A stretch of 21,288 nt of DNA from Candidatus Methanoperedens sp. (GTDB taxonomy: Archaea > Halobacteriota > Methanosarcinia > Methanosarcinales > Methanoperedenaceae). Under the pieces are notes generated by a model. The model was not told where the DNA came from. It did not search any database and worked only from the letters and a program-made list of their open reading frames with translations. Location: contig JAHFCV010000018.1 of assembly GCA_023249275.1 (NCBI GenBank), positions 1 through 21,288 of the forward strand, read 5' to 3'. Positions 1-6,775 of this stretch are shown here, piece by piece; position 1 is the first letter of the stretch; each line of letters opens with the position of its first letter. Position numbers and translations under genes: made by a program.

Positions 1-67
1 GTTGAACACATGCCGTAGCAGCAATAATCGCAGCCACAATCAAAAAAACAACCAGCTTTCCTGTCAT
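1..67 (-). CDS. N-terminus of a secreted lipoprotein-like protein (partial, runs off left edge)
   Basis: Only 22 codons are inside the window. They read as a short basic start (MTGK), a hydrophobic stretch (LVVFLIVAAIIAATA) and a cysteine, which is the layout of a lipoprotein signal peptide with the lipobox ending ATAC. The ATG at 65-67 is preceded by AAGGA six bases upstream on the minus strand, and two TATA-like motifs lie at 96-114. It follows the histidine kinase at 130-1224 in the same direction after 62 bases, so it may be co-transcribed or have its own promoter. The mature protein is outside the window and its function cannot be judged. A plain signal anchor is the alternative. Confidence 0.6.
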   Translation of the reverse strand, partial: MTGKLVVFLIVAAIIAATACVQ

Positions 68-95
68 ATTTCATCCTTACTTGTGGAATTTCAGG

Positions 96-114
96 ATTAT
101 ACAGTCATCTTATA
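96..114 (-). promoter_or_regulatory. Candidate TATA elements for the left-edge gene
   Basis: On the minus strand TATAAG (109-114) and TATAAT (96-101) lie about 29 to 47 bases before the ATG at 67. This spacing would allow a short leader carrying the AAGGA ribosome binding site. The call rests on composition and spacing only. Confidence 0.3.
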
Positions 115-129
115 CCACAGGCACCTTTC

Positions 130-1224
130 TCATTTAATTTCCACCGTCTTTCCAGCATTAATAGGTAACAAAAATGTAAAGGTACTCCCTTCACCAAACA
201 TGCTCTTTGCCCAGAGCTTGCCACCATGCAATTCTACAAGTTGCTTTGAAAGCGCAAGCCCAAGTCCTGTTCCCTCAAATCTTCTAGGCGTTTCAGAATC
301 TATATGCGGGAATTGGGTAAATAGCCTGTTCATATCATCTTCCCTGATTCCTATACCCGTATCCGAGATTGAAATCCTTGCCATATCACCGTCTTTTTGT
401 GCGGTTATGGTCACAATCCCCCCCTCATCCTTGCTGAACTTTACCGCATTGTGGAGCAGGTTGACCAGTGCTTTCCTTAATACATACCTGTCTGCGTTTA
501 TAAATTCCAGGGCAGGGTCTAATTTTTTTTCTATTCGCACTTTTTGCTTCTCTGCCTTTTCTTTCAGTGGGGTTATGGTTTCGTCTATGGCTTCAGGCAG
601 GTGTATTTCTTCGAATACAAGTTCCATCTTTCCTATATCTATATTACTCAGGTCAAGCATATCGCTGATAACGGCAAGCAGGGTGTTCCCGCTTGTAAGG
701 ATATTATTAACATAGTGCTCCTGTTTTGCATCCAATACCCCTGTCATCTTCTGCCTGAGAAGTTCTGAAAAACCTATGATTGAATTTAAAGGGGTTCTTA
801 GCTCATGGCTCATATTTGTCAAAAATTCGTTCTTAACTTTGCGCGCATACTCGATGCGTTCTTTTTCAATACGCATCTCCTCTTCTTTTTTGCGCAGAGC
901 TATTCGCCTCACCCAGGGACGGAACAGGACAAAATAAGCGACAGGAGATAGGAGAAGAGCAAAGAGGGTAGGGTCAAAGATTAAAAGGGACAACTCACTA
1001 TCCGGCGTCGTAAAGGGAGAGAGCAGGACAATCATCAGGGTTGGATTAAAAAGCAACTCGTCAAGCCACATGGGAAAAGAGAACCTGAAGTAGCTCAGCA
1101 CAATAAGAAGCGCCTCTGCTACGGCTATTGAAAGGATTATAAAAAGAATAAGTTGAACAAACGAATTGTACAGAACGATTTCTGTGACAGATTGCCCACG
1201 ATTTTTCGGTTCCAAAAGTATCAC
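130..1224 (-). CDS. Membrane-anchored sensor histidine kinase
   Basis: A 364-residue kinase that should autophosphorylate on His140 and pass the phosphate to a receiver, most simply the one encoded just upstream. Residues 1-105 hold hydrophobic segments (about 20-45 and 80-104) ending in an FRPWV boundary. A charged coiled linker follows (about 110-132). Then come HisKA with the H-box SHELRTPLN, an N-box NLLHNAVKF, a G1 box DTGIGI, and a G2 box GTGLGLALSK. The start is GTG at 1222-1224, forming a GTGA overlap with the stop of the preceding receiver, with AAGGA immediately upstream, so translation is probably coupled. The input region contains a near-duplicate motif (residues 58-70 and 82-94). 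All catalytic boxes look intact. The ligand is unknown. Confidence 0.93.
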   Translation of the reverse strand: MILLEPKNRGQSVTEIVLYNSFVQLILFIILSIAVAEALLIVLSYFRFSFPMWLDELLFNPTLMIVLLSPFTTPDSELSLLIFDPTLFALLLSPVAYFVLFRPWVRRIALRKKEEEMRIEKERIEYARKVKNEFLTNMSHELRTPLNSIIGFSELLRQKMTGVLDAKQEHYVNNILTSGNTLLAVISDMLDLSNIDIGKMELVFEEIHLPEAIDETITPLKEKAEKQKVRIEKKLDPALEFINADRYVLRKALVNLLHNAVKFSKDEGGIVTITAQKDGDMARISISDTGIGIREDDMNRLFTQFPHIDSETPRRFEGTGLGLALSKQLVELHGGKLWAKSMFGEGSTFTFLLPINAGKTVEIK

Positions 1225-1583
1225 TCCTTGTATTTCTCTATAACTTTCATGAATTCAGGCACATTTATGGGTTTTGATAGGTAAGCATCAAATCCGGCTT
1301 TGAGAAATCTTTCCATGTCTCCTTTCATAGCAAACGCTGTTAAAGCTATCACAGGAATAAATTTATTTCGGGATTTTGTCCTTATTCTTTTTGTAGCTTC
1401 GACGCCATCAATGCCGGGCAACCCTATGTCCATGACTATTAAATCATAGGCTTCTTTTTCTGCCATCCGGACAGCTTCTTCCCCATCATTTGCCCCCTCT
1501 GTAATAAAACCCTGTGCAATGAGCATCTCGGTCACAAGTTCCATATTGAGGGGATTATCCTCAACCACCAGTACTTTCATCAT
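1221..1583 (-). CDS. Receiver-only response regulator
   Basis: A 120-residue stand-alone REC domain. Acidic pocket residues Glu8 and Asp9, phosphoacceptor Asp52, Thr82 and Lys104 are all present, so it should be phosphorylatable. There is no output domain, so it probably acts through protein contact or as a phosphorelay intermediate. The start is the first of two adjacent ATGs, with GGAGG six bases upstream. It overlaps the following kinase by GTGA, suggesting a functional pair. The gene before it is a dead kinase fragment at 1605-1784, so this receiver was probably once the partner of that lost kinase and now sits in front of a different one. Its closest in-window relative appears to be the receiver at 4129-4491. 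Confidence 0.93.
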   Translation of the reverse strand: MMKVLVVEDNPLNMELVTEMLIAQGFITEGANDGEEAVRMAEKEAYDLIVMDIGLPGIDGVEATKRIRTKSRNKFIPVIALTAFAMKGDMERFLKAGFDAYLSKPINVPEFMKVIEKYKE

Positions 1584-1589
1584 TTAATT

Positions 1590-1594
1590 CCTCC
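1590..1594 (-). promoter_or_regulatory. Ribosome binding site of the receiver at 1221-1583
   Basis: GGAGG on the minus strand, six bases before the first of two ATGs. It supports the 1583 start. Confidence 0.7.
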
Positions 1595-1604
1595 TTTTGG
1601 TTCT

Positions 1605-1784
1605 TTAGCTCTGCGGCAGCGATAGCGCAAAGGCGCTCCCTCCTCCGAAACTACTCTTTTCCCGGATTTTTCCTCCATTCAATTGTACTGACTTTTTTGA
1701 TATGGATAGTCATTATCCGTTGCCGCCATATTTCCCGGATATCCAATAATTAATCTGTTTGAATTCTTTAAATAATTTTCCCAT
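1605..1784 (-). pseudogene. Decayed C-terminal fragment of a histidine kinase
   Basis: The interval between two receivers reads, in one minus-strand frame of 60 codons, as the last part of a HATPase domain. It begins MGKLFKEFKQ, matching MGKLFRVFQQ of the kinase at 16605-19619. It continues with GKYGG, then GNG followed by two stop codons, then LSISKK, QLNGGK, SSFGGGSAFALSLP and a terminal TAA. Aligned to the G2 box GTGLGLSI, the two stops fall exactly on Leu and Gly, each explainable by one substitution (TTA to TAA, GGA to TGA). No frameshift is needed. Everything N-terminal of this point is gone: the fragment starts four bases after the stop of the receiver at 1789. It is most likely the rump of a third kinase of the array. 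I judge it untranslated. Confidence 0.85.
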
Positions 1785-1788
1785 GTTT

Positions 1789-2148
1789 CTACCTGTACTT
1801 ATTCAGTATTTCTATTAATTCATGCACATCCAGTGGTTTTGGTACGTAATCCTGAAAGCCCTTTTCAAGAAGCTTTTCCCTGTCTCCCTTCATTGCATAG
1901 GCTGTCAGGGCTATTACAGGCGTGTTTTTGTATCCTGGCTTGCTTTTTATAATCCTGGTTGTTTCAATACCATCCATGCCAGGCAGCATTATGTCCATGA
2001 GTATCAAATCATAGGCTTCCTTTTCTGTTTTCTTGACCGCATCTTCTCCAGTTACTGCCACATCAGCCGTAAACCCCACAGCTTTTATTATCTCAATCAC
2101 CAACTCCATATTAATGGGGTCGTCCTCAACCACAAGTACTTTTGTTAT
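1789..2148 (-). CDS. Receiver-only response regulator with a probable ATA start
   Basis: A stand-alone REC domain very close to the receiver at 16246-16608. Read from codon ATA (2146-2148) it gives ITKVLVVEDDPINMEL, aligning residue for residue with MTKVLVVEDDPINMEL of that paralogue, with phosphoacceptor Asp52. GGAGG lies seven bases before the ATA. The first conventional start, GTG at 2131-2133, would be 22 bases from GGAGG and would remove most of the first beta strand. The ATA overlaps the TAA stop of the upstream kinase as ATAA, where the paralogous pair has ATGA. The gene is therefore either started at ATA, perhaps with low efficiency and by coupling, or translated from the GTG in shortened form. 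No output domain is present. The stop lies four bases before the kinase remnant. Confidence 0.85.
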   Translation of the reverse strand: MTKVLVVEDDPINMELVIEIIKAVGFTADVAVTGEDAVKKTEKEAYDLILMDIMLPGMDGIETTRIIKSKPGYKNTPVIALTAYAMKGDREKLLEKGFQDYVPKPLDVHELIEILNKYR

Positions 2149-3833
2149 TTAAATTCCTCCTTTTTCTGTTCTATCGGCAGGACAAAAGTAAAGGTGCTCC
2201 CTTCACCAAACTTACTCTTTACCGAAACATTACCTCCATGAAGTTCCAAAAGCTTCTTTGTGATGGAAAGACCCAGCCCCGTACCTCCATATTTTCGTGA
2301 GATTCCAGAGTCGAGCTGTTCGAATTCCTTGAATATTCTGACCAGATTTTCTTCCTTTATACCTATCCCGGTATCCGAAACCGAGAACTTAGCCATACCG
2401 TCCTCGTTTTTCGCTGTTATGGTTACCATCCCTCCTTCTTTCTTGCTGAATTTCACCGCATTATCAAGAAGATTAAAAATTATCTGCTTGAACCGCTGCA
2501 TGTCGGCTTCTATGAACTTTAATTGAGGGTCAAGTTCTACTTTCAAAGCTATATTATGTCTCAGAGCCTTTTCCTTAATCAGGTTAAGCCCTTCATTTAT
2601 GGCATCGGCAACAGGGATTTTCTCAATGACAAGTTCTATTTTTCCGGCTTCCACTTTGCTTATGTCAAGTATATCATTGATAAGGCTCAGGAGATGCCTG
2701 CCGCTTACAAGGATATCATTGACAAACCTGTTTTGTTTTTCATTCAGTTCCCCTGCTATTTTCATATTCAGGAGTTCTGAGAAACCGATGATCGCATTCA
2801 GGGGAGTCCGCAGTTCGTGACTCATGTTGGCAAGAAAATCCGATTTTGTTTTGCTTGCAGCCATCAAACGCTGGTTTTCAAGTTGCATCGCCTCTGTTTT
2901 TTTGTTCTCTGTTATGTCCTGCATGATGCCCTGAATAAAAAGCGGATGACCTGCTGCGTCTTTGACCAAAATAGCCTCATCCCTTACCCAGACAAAATCG
3001 CCGTTTTTGGCAATTATGCGGTATTCCATGCTGATTTTTTCTTTAAATCTATCGCTTACCTTTAGAAGCACGTCCTGCATATCGTCCGGATGAAGAAGCT
3101 TGCCCCAGAGGTCAATATCTGTCAACCATTCCTCTTCCGAATAACCTGAAAGCTCTTCGACCCGCGGGCTGACATATATCCTGGCTGCAAAATCATCAGG
3201 CGGGGACATATAAACAACCGCAGGTATCTGTTCCACGAGCCTGCGATATTTGGTTTCCGACTCACTCAGTGTGTTTACATAGGCGTGTAATTTTGCTTCC
3301 GACTGGCGCAGCTTTTCTTCAGCCTGCTTGCGCCGTGTTATTTCAGCCTCAAGCTGGCTGACGTTCTCCTCAAGCTTTTTGACCAGCAGCTCGCTGTACT
3401 TTGATAAATACTCCTCTTCCGTCTCTATAATGGGTTCAGCAGGTTTGATACGTCCGGCTCCGTATTCCTTGAGCACGGTTTCTACTTCGTTTAACAGTTC
3501 CCTGACATCTTTCGGTTTGATGATGTACCGCGAAGCTCCAAGCTTTTCTGCAAGCTCCCTGTCTTTTTCGCTTACATAATGCGCCGTATAAAACACGAAC
3601 GGGATATCCTTTGTTTGTTCCTCCTTTTTGAGTTCCCGCAATAGTTTGAATCCGTCCATAACCGGCATCATAATATCCGATATGATAATATCGGGTCTTG
3701 ATGCTTTAACAGACTTCAGTGCCTCGGCGCCGTCGCTTCCCTCTGTAACCTTATAATTTTTAGCTGCAAGCATCTCCCTGAGCAGCATCCGGTCATTTTT
3801 ATTGTCATCGACCACAAGAGCTTTAATTGTCAT
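2145..3833 (-). CDS. REC-PAS soluble histidine kinase
   Basis: A 562-residue protein without membrane segments. An N-terminal REC domain (residues 1-122; Asp9, Asp10, Asp53, Thr83, Lys106) is followed by a charged coiled linker (about 138-195). Next come a PAS domain of the PAS_3 type (about 194-312, ending in QDITENKK), HisKA with His339 in FLANMSHELRTPLN, and HATPase with NLLDNAVKF, DTGIGI and GTGLGLSITKK. The receiver at the input end suggests that phosphate from another kinase, or from itself, modulates activity. I chose ATG at 3831-3833, preceded by GAGGGG and giving the MTIKALVVDD start shared with paralogues. A TTG at 3845 would add four residues. The stop overlaps the next receiver by four bases, indicating a translationally coupled kinase-receiver pair. 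Confidence 0.93.
   Translation of the reverse strand: MTIKALVVDDNKNDRMLLREMLAAKNYKVTEGSDGAEALKSVKASRPDIIISDIMMPVMDGFKLLRELKKEEQTKDIPFVFYTAHYVSEKDRELAEKLGASRYIIKPKDVRELLNEVETVLKEYGAGRIKPAEPIIETEEEYLSKYSELLVKKLEENVSQLEAEITRRKQAEEKLRQSEAKLHAYVNTLSESETKYRRLVEQIPAVVYMSPPDDFAARIYVSPRVEELSGYSEEEWLTDIDLWGKLLHPDDMQDVLLKVSDRFKEKISMEYRIIAKNGDFVWVRDEAILVKDAAGHPLFIQGIMQDITENKKTEAMQLENQRLMAASKTKSDFLANMSHELRTPLNAIIGFSELLNMKIAGELNEKQNRFVNDILVSGRHLLSLINDILDISKVEAGKIELVIEKIPVADAINEGLNLIKEKALRHNIALKVELDPQLKFIEADMQRFKQIIFNLLDNAVKFSKKEGGMVTITAKNEDGMAKFSVSDTGIGIKEENLVRIFKEFEQLDSGISRKYGGTGLGLSITKKLLELHGGNVSVKSKFGEGSTFTFVLPIEQKKEEFK
2156..2160 (-). promoter_or_regulatory. Ribosome binding site pointing to the ATA start at 2148
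   Basis: GGAGG on the minus strand, inside the last codons of the upstream kinase, with a seven-base spacer to ATA 2146-2148. The neighbouring receiver at 1583 has GGAGG six bases before its ATG. The spacing favours ATA over GTG 2133. Confidence 0.6.
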
Positions 3834-3893
3834 TGCACCCCTCAATGATATAATTTTCTTTCAGGATTTCACTCCATCCATCCTCGTCCATCT

Positions 3894-3904
3894 TATTTAT
3901 TATA
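3894..3904 (-). promoter_or_regulatory. Candidate TATA box for the REC-PAS kinase operon
   Basis: TATAATAAATA on the minus strand, about 60 bases before the ATG at 3833, which would give a leader of roughly 35 bases. A second TATA-like sequence (TTTATATAG) lies near 3944-3952 between the arms of a small inverted repeat. Either could serve. Confidence 0.35.
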
Positions 3905-3912
3905 GGGATTCC

Positions 3913-4075
3913 CCGGTTTGACTTTTTATTATGCCGCAGAATCGCTATATAAATCCTGCGAAAGCAACATAGATATTTATTACTGCTGATGATATAAAAT
4001 TTTCTATATCAAAAATCCTTTGTAGAGTACGGATATTATTTCCTTCGGCATCCGGCGAGCCAATGGTCAAACCGG
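3913..4075. repeat. Nested inverted repeats in the gap before the REC-PAS kinase
   Basis: CCGGTTTGAC at 3913-3922 is the exact reverse complement of GTCAAACCGG at 4066-4075. Inside are CGCAG/CTGCG arms (3935-3939 and 3956-3960) around a TATA-like core, and TGATATA/TATATCA arms (3990-3996 and 4005-4011). The gap has no gene. The repeats may be regulatory sites, or the outer pair may be the ends of a small element. Confidence 0.45.
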
Positions 4076-4080
4076 CAGAC

Positions 4081-4111
4081 AAAAAATTGATTAAAACACG
4101 ATTCTTAAAAA
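4081..4111 (-). terminator. Possible T-rich terminator after the receiver at 4129
   Basis: On the minus strand, starting about 17 bases past the stop, there are three T runs (5, 4 and 6 T). This is the kind of signal archaeal polymerases can use. There is no stem-loop. Confidence 0.3.
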
Positions 4112-4128
4112 CAAATTATTTACGCAAT

Positions 4129-4491
4129 CTATCTCTTATATTTGTCCATCTTTTTCATGAATTCGATTACATCTACCGGTTTTGGAATATAATCATCAAA
4201 GCCCGCAGCAAGGAATCGGTTTTTGTCTTCCGTCGTCGCATACGCTGTAAAAGCAATCATAGGTGTGGTTTCATACCCGGGCTTGTTTTTGATTATTTTT
4301 GCGACTTCGATTCCGTCTATGCCGGGAAGCCCTATGTCCGTGAGTACCACATCATAGACTTCCTTTTCTGCCTTAATAATTGCATCTTCTCCAGTCATCG
4401 CTCCTTCGGCAGTAAAGCCTTTTGCATCAAGCATCTCAAGCACAAGCTCCATATTAAGAGGGTTATCTTCAACCACAAGCGCTTTTGTCAT
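4129..4491 (-). CDS. Receiver-only response regulator (unpaired)
   Basis: A stand-alone REC domain of 120 residues when started at the ATG 4489-4491. This start makes MTKALVVEDN line up with the other receivers here and puts Asp52 at the phosphorylation site, with Lys104-Pro in the usual place. In-frame ATGs at 4500, 4509 and 4518 would add up to nine residues, and no clear ribosome binding site chooses between them. Unlike the other receivers it has no kinase directly in front. The sequence is closest by eye to the receiver at 1221-1583 (EDNPLNMELV, DIGLPGIDG). It is transcribed towards the REC-PAS kinase but separated from it by about 295 bases containing T runs, so it is probably its own unit. 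It is divergent from the gene at 4686. Confidence 0.9.
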   Translation of the reverse strand: MTKALVVEDNPLNMELVLEMLDAKGFTAEGAMTGEDAIIKAEKEVYDVVLTDIGLPGIDGIEVAKIIKNKPGYETTPMIAFTAYATTEDKNRFLAAGFDDYIPKPVDVIEFMKKMDKYKR

Positions 4492-4642
4492 ATCAGTCAT
4501 AATCTTCATGAATATCATAGCAATAAATGTATCGATTCTTCTGCCGCGCGAATTGGAGCCTGCTTGTAGGGAACATATCTAAAAATCAGAAATGAGGATA
4601 CAGACGTTTTTTGTCATCAGGCAGCCTGTGTTTCAATAGAAA

Positions 4643-4679
4643 CATAAATAAAGTAATATTGACTTAATATCACAAGGAG
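4643..4679 (+). promoter_or_regulatory. Candidate promoter and ribosome binding site for the DUF835 gene
   Basis: A TATA-like CATAAATAAAG (4643-4653) lies about 38 bases before the ATG at 4686, and AAGGAG (4674-4679) lies six bases before it. Together they fix the start. Confidence 0.45.
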
Positions 4680-4685
4680 AATAAA

Positions 4686-6083
4686 ATGTTTCAGCCCCTG
4701 ACAAGTGTAATAATTTCCCTTTTTACCATATTCCTCTATGTCGCGCTTGGAATTTATGTCCTGAAAAAAAACCCGCATGAACGCACCAATCAAACCTTTG
4801 TCCTGCTGATGCTGGCATTTGTAATATGGTCGGTGGGAACATACAACGCCGGTATTGCGGCACAAGACGCGTCCCTGCAAGAAATGCTGCTTTATATAAA
4901 AATCGAGTTAAGCGGCGTCATTCTTGCCTTCACGTTATTCGTTTTCTTTGCTCTCTCACTCACAACAAAGGAAAAAATCTTTAAAAATCCCCTCATATAC
5001 CTGGCTGCCATACCTTCTATCTATTTACTGTACCTTATCTGGACAAAAGACGTATCCGATCTGGGACTCGATATAATCTCTACAATGACCGGGAGAAAAC
5101 AGGACTTTTTCCTGTTCTCAGGAATATTCGGAATTGCAGGCGTGTATTTGTTATTGAGACATTACATGACAAGTAAATACAGGCAGCCTGAGCAGGCAAA
5201 AATCATATTAATTGGTGCAATTACGGCAATAATCATTGCTGTTACCTCAAACATAATACTGCCCATGTTCTTTAACATATATTTTGTCCCACTCTCAAAT
5301 ATTGCGCCTGCAATTATGGGAATTTTTTTCACGTATGCCGTTTACCAGTATGGGCTTTTTATAAAACCGATGCCTGAAGTCTCGGTTACCTCTTTCTGCG
5401 GCGTAGATTGCGCCCTGTGCGCTGACTATATTAATAAGATATGTTCCGGATGCAGGTTTAACAGGGAAAAACACAGGAATTGCGAAATATACCTTTGCAT
5501 GGTTAAAAGAGGGCACAAGGATTGTGGCGAGTGCCCTGAAATATTTACATGCCAGTTACGAAAAGAAACGTCTGAACGCTGCTTTGTCGTGGTGCCAAAG
5601 CCTGATTCATCTCCGACAATACGGAAATGTGACCTGAGACCGGGCAGCACATATTTTGTAAAAGATGATGGGTACGACATCTTCCTTGATGCCGTTAAAT
5701 GCGGGGCTTTCGGTTTTGTTGCCTCAACTATGCATCCGCAAGAGGTAAAAGAAAAACATTGTCTTTGCACTACACCGATAATATGGATATCGGATGAGGC
5801 ATTTGATATGGGGGTTAGACCTGACGACCTCAAGCGCCTGAGCACTATAATTATAAACTTCATGAAAAACAACAATGCAGTGGTTTTGCTTGATGGAATT
5901 GACACTCTGATTTCAACAAACGGTTTTAGTAAAGTCCAGCCTATTATCCAGATTCTAAACAGCACAGCCCAGACCACGAACAGTTCTCTGATTATCCCCA
6001 CAAACATGGAAAGTGAAGACCTTGCCAGGCTGAAACCCCTGTTTTTCACGCGACACAGATCGAATCATCAACATGGAAAATGA
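4686..6083 (+). CDS. Seven-helix membrane sensor with cysteine-rich segment and DUF835 domain
   Basis: A 465-residue protein of three parts. Residues 1-226 contain about seven hydrophobic helices, resembling the 7TM input region found at the front of some histidine kinases. Residues 238-299 carry eleven cysteines (238, 242, 245, 253, 256, 266, 271, 280, 283, 289, 299), beginning FCGVDCALC, similar to DUF3795-type cysteine-rich segments and likely to bind metal. Residues about 318-455 match DUF835, an archaeal domain of unknown role often found in signalling proteins, with the typical NAVVLLDGIDTLISTNGF core. There is no kinase domain. The start is set by AAGGAG six bases upstream. It is followed after 35 bases by a small membrane protein and is divergent from a receiver gene. 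I infer a membrane-bound sensor or adaptor, perhaps redox- or metal-responsive. Confidence 0.85.
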   Translation: MFQPLTSVIISLFTIFLYVALGIYVLKKNPHERTNQTFVLLMLAFVIWSVGTYNAGIAAQDASLQEMLLYIKIELSGVILAFTLFVFFALSLTTKEKIFKNPLIYLAAIPSIYLLYLIWTKDVSDLGLDIISTMTGRKQDFFLFSGIFGIAGVYLLLRHYMTSKYRQPEQAKIILIGAITAIIIAVTSNIILPMFFNIYFVPLSNIAPAIMGIFFTYAVYQYGLFIKPMPEVSVTSFCGVDCALCADYINKICSGCRFNREKHRNCEIYLCMVKRGHKDCGECPEIFTCQLRKETSERCFVVVPKPDSSPTIRKCDLRPGSTYFVKDDGYDIFLDAVKCGAFGFVASTMHPQEVKEKHCLCTTPIIWISDEAFDMGVRPDDLKRLSTIIINFMKNNNAVVLLDGIDTLISTNGFSKVQPIIQILNSTAQTTNSSLIIPTNMESEDLARLKPLFFTRHRSNHQHGK

Positions 6084-6118
6084 CTTTCAGGGTTGAACTA
6101 TGACAGCATAGGATTTTT

Positions 6119-6655
6119 ATGAAAAGGACAGTCCAGAAATCGTTATCAGGAGATGAATTGCCCACCCAAAGCAGACCACGAGTGGAACCAATCCGTTTGA
6201 ACGATATAATCTGGCTGGCGATAAAATACTTTTTAACCACAATAAATTTACAGAAGTCATTATTTTTATCATCGTTCCTGGCGTACGGTGTTGGCGATGG
6301 CGTAACCGCAGTTTACATGATGGATAAAACAGGTGTTATGCGTGAAACAAACCCGATTGTAAGGTTCATGTACGCCTCATCCGGAAAACAGGGTGTCCTG
6401 TCTTTAAAATTATGGTTCACCATAATGATTTTATTCTTAATATGGATTGTTTCAAGGAAAACAAATGCCTACTGGGCAATCAACGGTTTCCTGTCCGCAT
6501 TAACCATGGGAGGCATAATGGCAATGCGGGCTAACATGATGGCAGCGTTCGGGATAGAGCCACCATCACCGGGTTCTATAATAATGACTTTCCTGCTCAT
6601 GGTGGTTTTATTCGTAATGATAGGCGACCTGATGGATAAACTGCATGTTAAGTGA
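6119..6655 (+). CDS. Four-helix membrane protein, DUF5658-like
   Basis: A 178-residue protein with a polar 40-residue N-terminus and about four hydrophobic segments: around residues 46-68, 92-112, 118-138 and 153-172. The GDGVTAVYMM helix followed by an ETNPIVR motif resembles the D...T / E.NP pattern of DUF5658 membrane proteins, whose function is unknown to me. The ATG is preceded by AGGA six bases upstream. It lies 35 bases after the DUF835 sensor gene in the same direction, so the two are probably one transcript. The family assignment is by motif recall and is moderate. The coding call itself is firm because the hydrophobic pattern is regular. Confidence 0.8.
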   Translation: MKRTVQKSLSGDELPTQSRPRVEPIRLNDIIWLAIKYFLTTINLQKSLFLSSFLAYGVGDGVTAVYMMDKTGVMRETNPIVRFMYASSGKQGVLSLKLWFTIMILFLIWIVSRKTNAYWAINGFLSALTMGGIMAMRANMMAAFGIEPPSPGSIIMTFLLMVVLFVMIGDLMDKLHVK

Positions 6656-6775
6656 ATCTCCCCCCAGCAGAGATAGCAAGCTATAGAGATCAGTAGGGCT
6701 TTGCAGCGACGGTTATGCAGATTGAAAACGCCCCCATGGAAACTGTTATTGTTATTGATATTGTGAATAGCTCTC

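Noticed and set aside
2131..2133. GTG as the start of the second receiver
   Set aside because: It removes the conserved TKVL strand and is 22 bases from GGAGG. It is kept as an alternative in the annotation, not the preferred start.
4063..4569. Long plus-strand open frame over the receiver at 4129-4491
   Set aside because: It is the antisense reading of a well-conserved REC domain and resembles no protein family; the minus-strand frame is the gene.
4618..4628. CAGGC-A-GCCTG palindrome before the DUF835 gene
   Set aside because: It is short, not next to a T run and not placed relative to a promoter; there is no support for a function.
6673..6684. ATAGC-AA-GCTAT inverted repeat before RecQ
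   Set aside because: The arms are only five bases with a two-base loop; this is within chance expectation.
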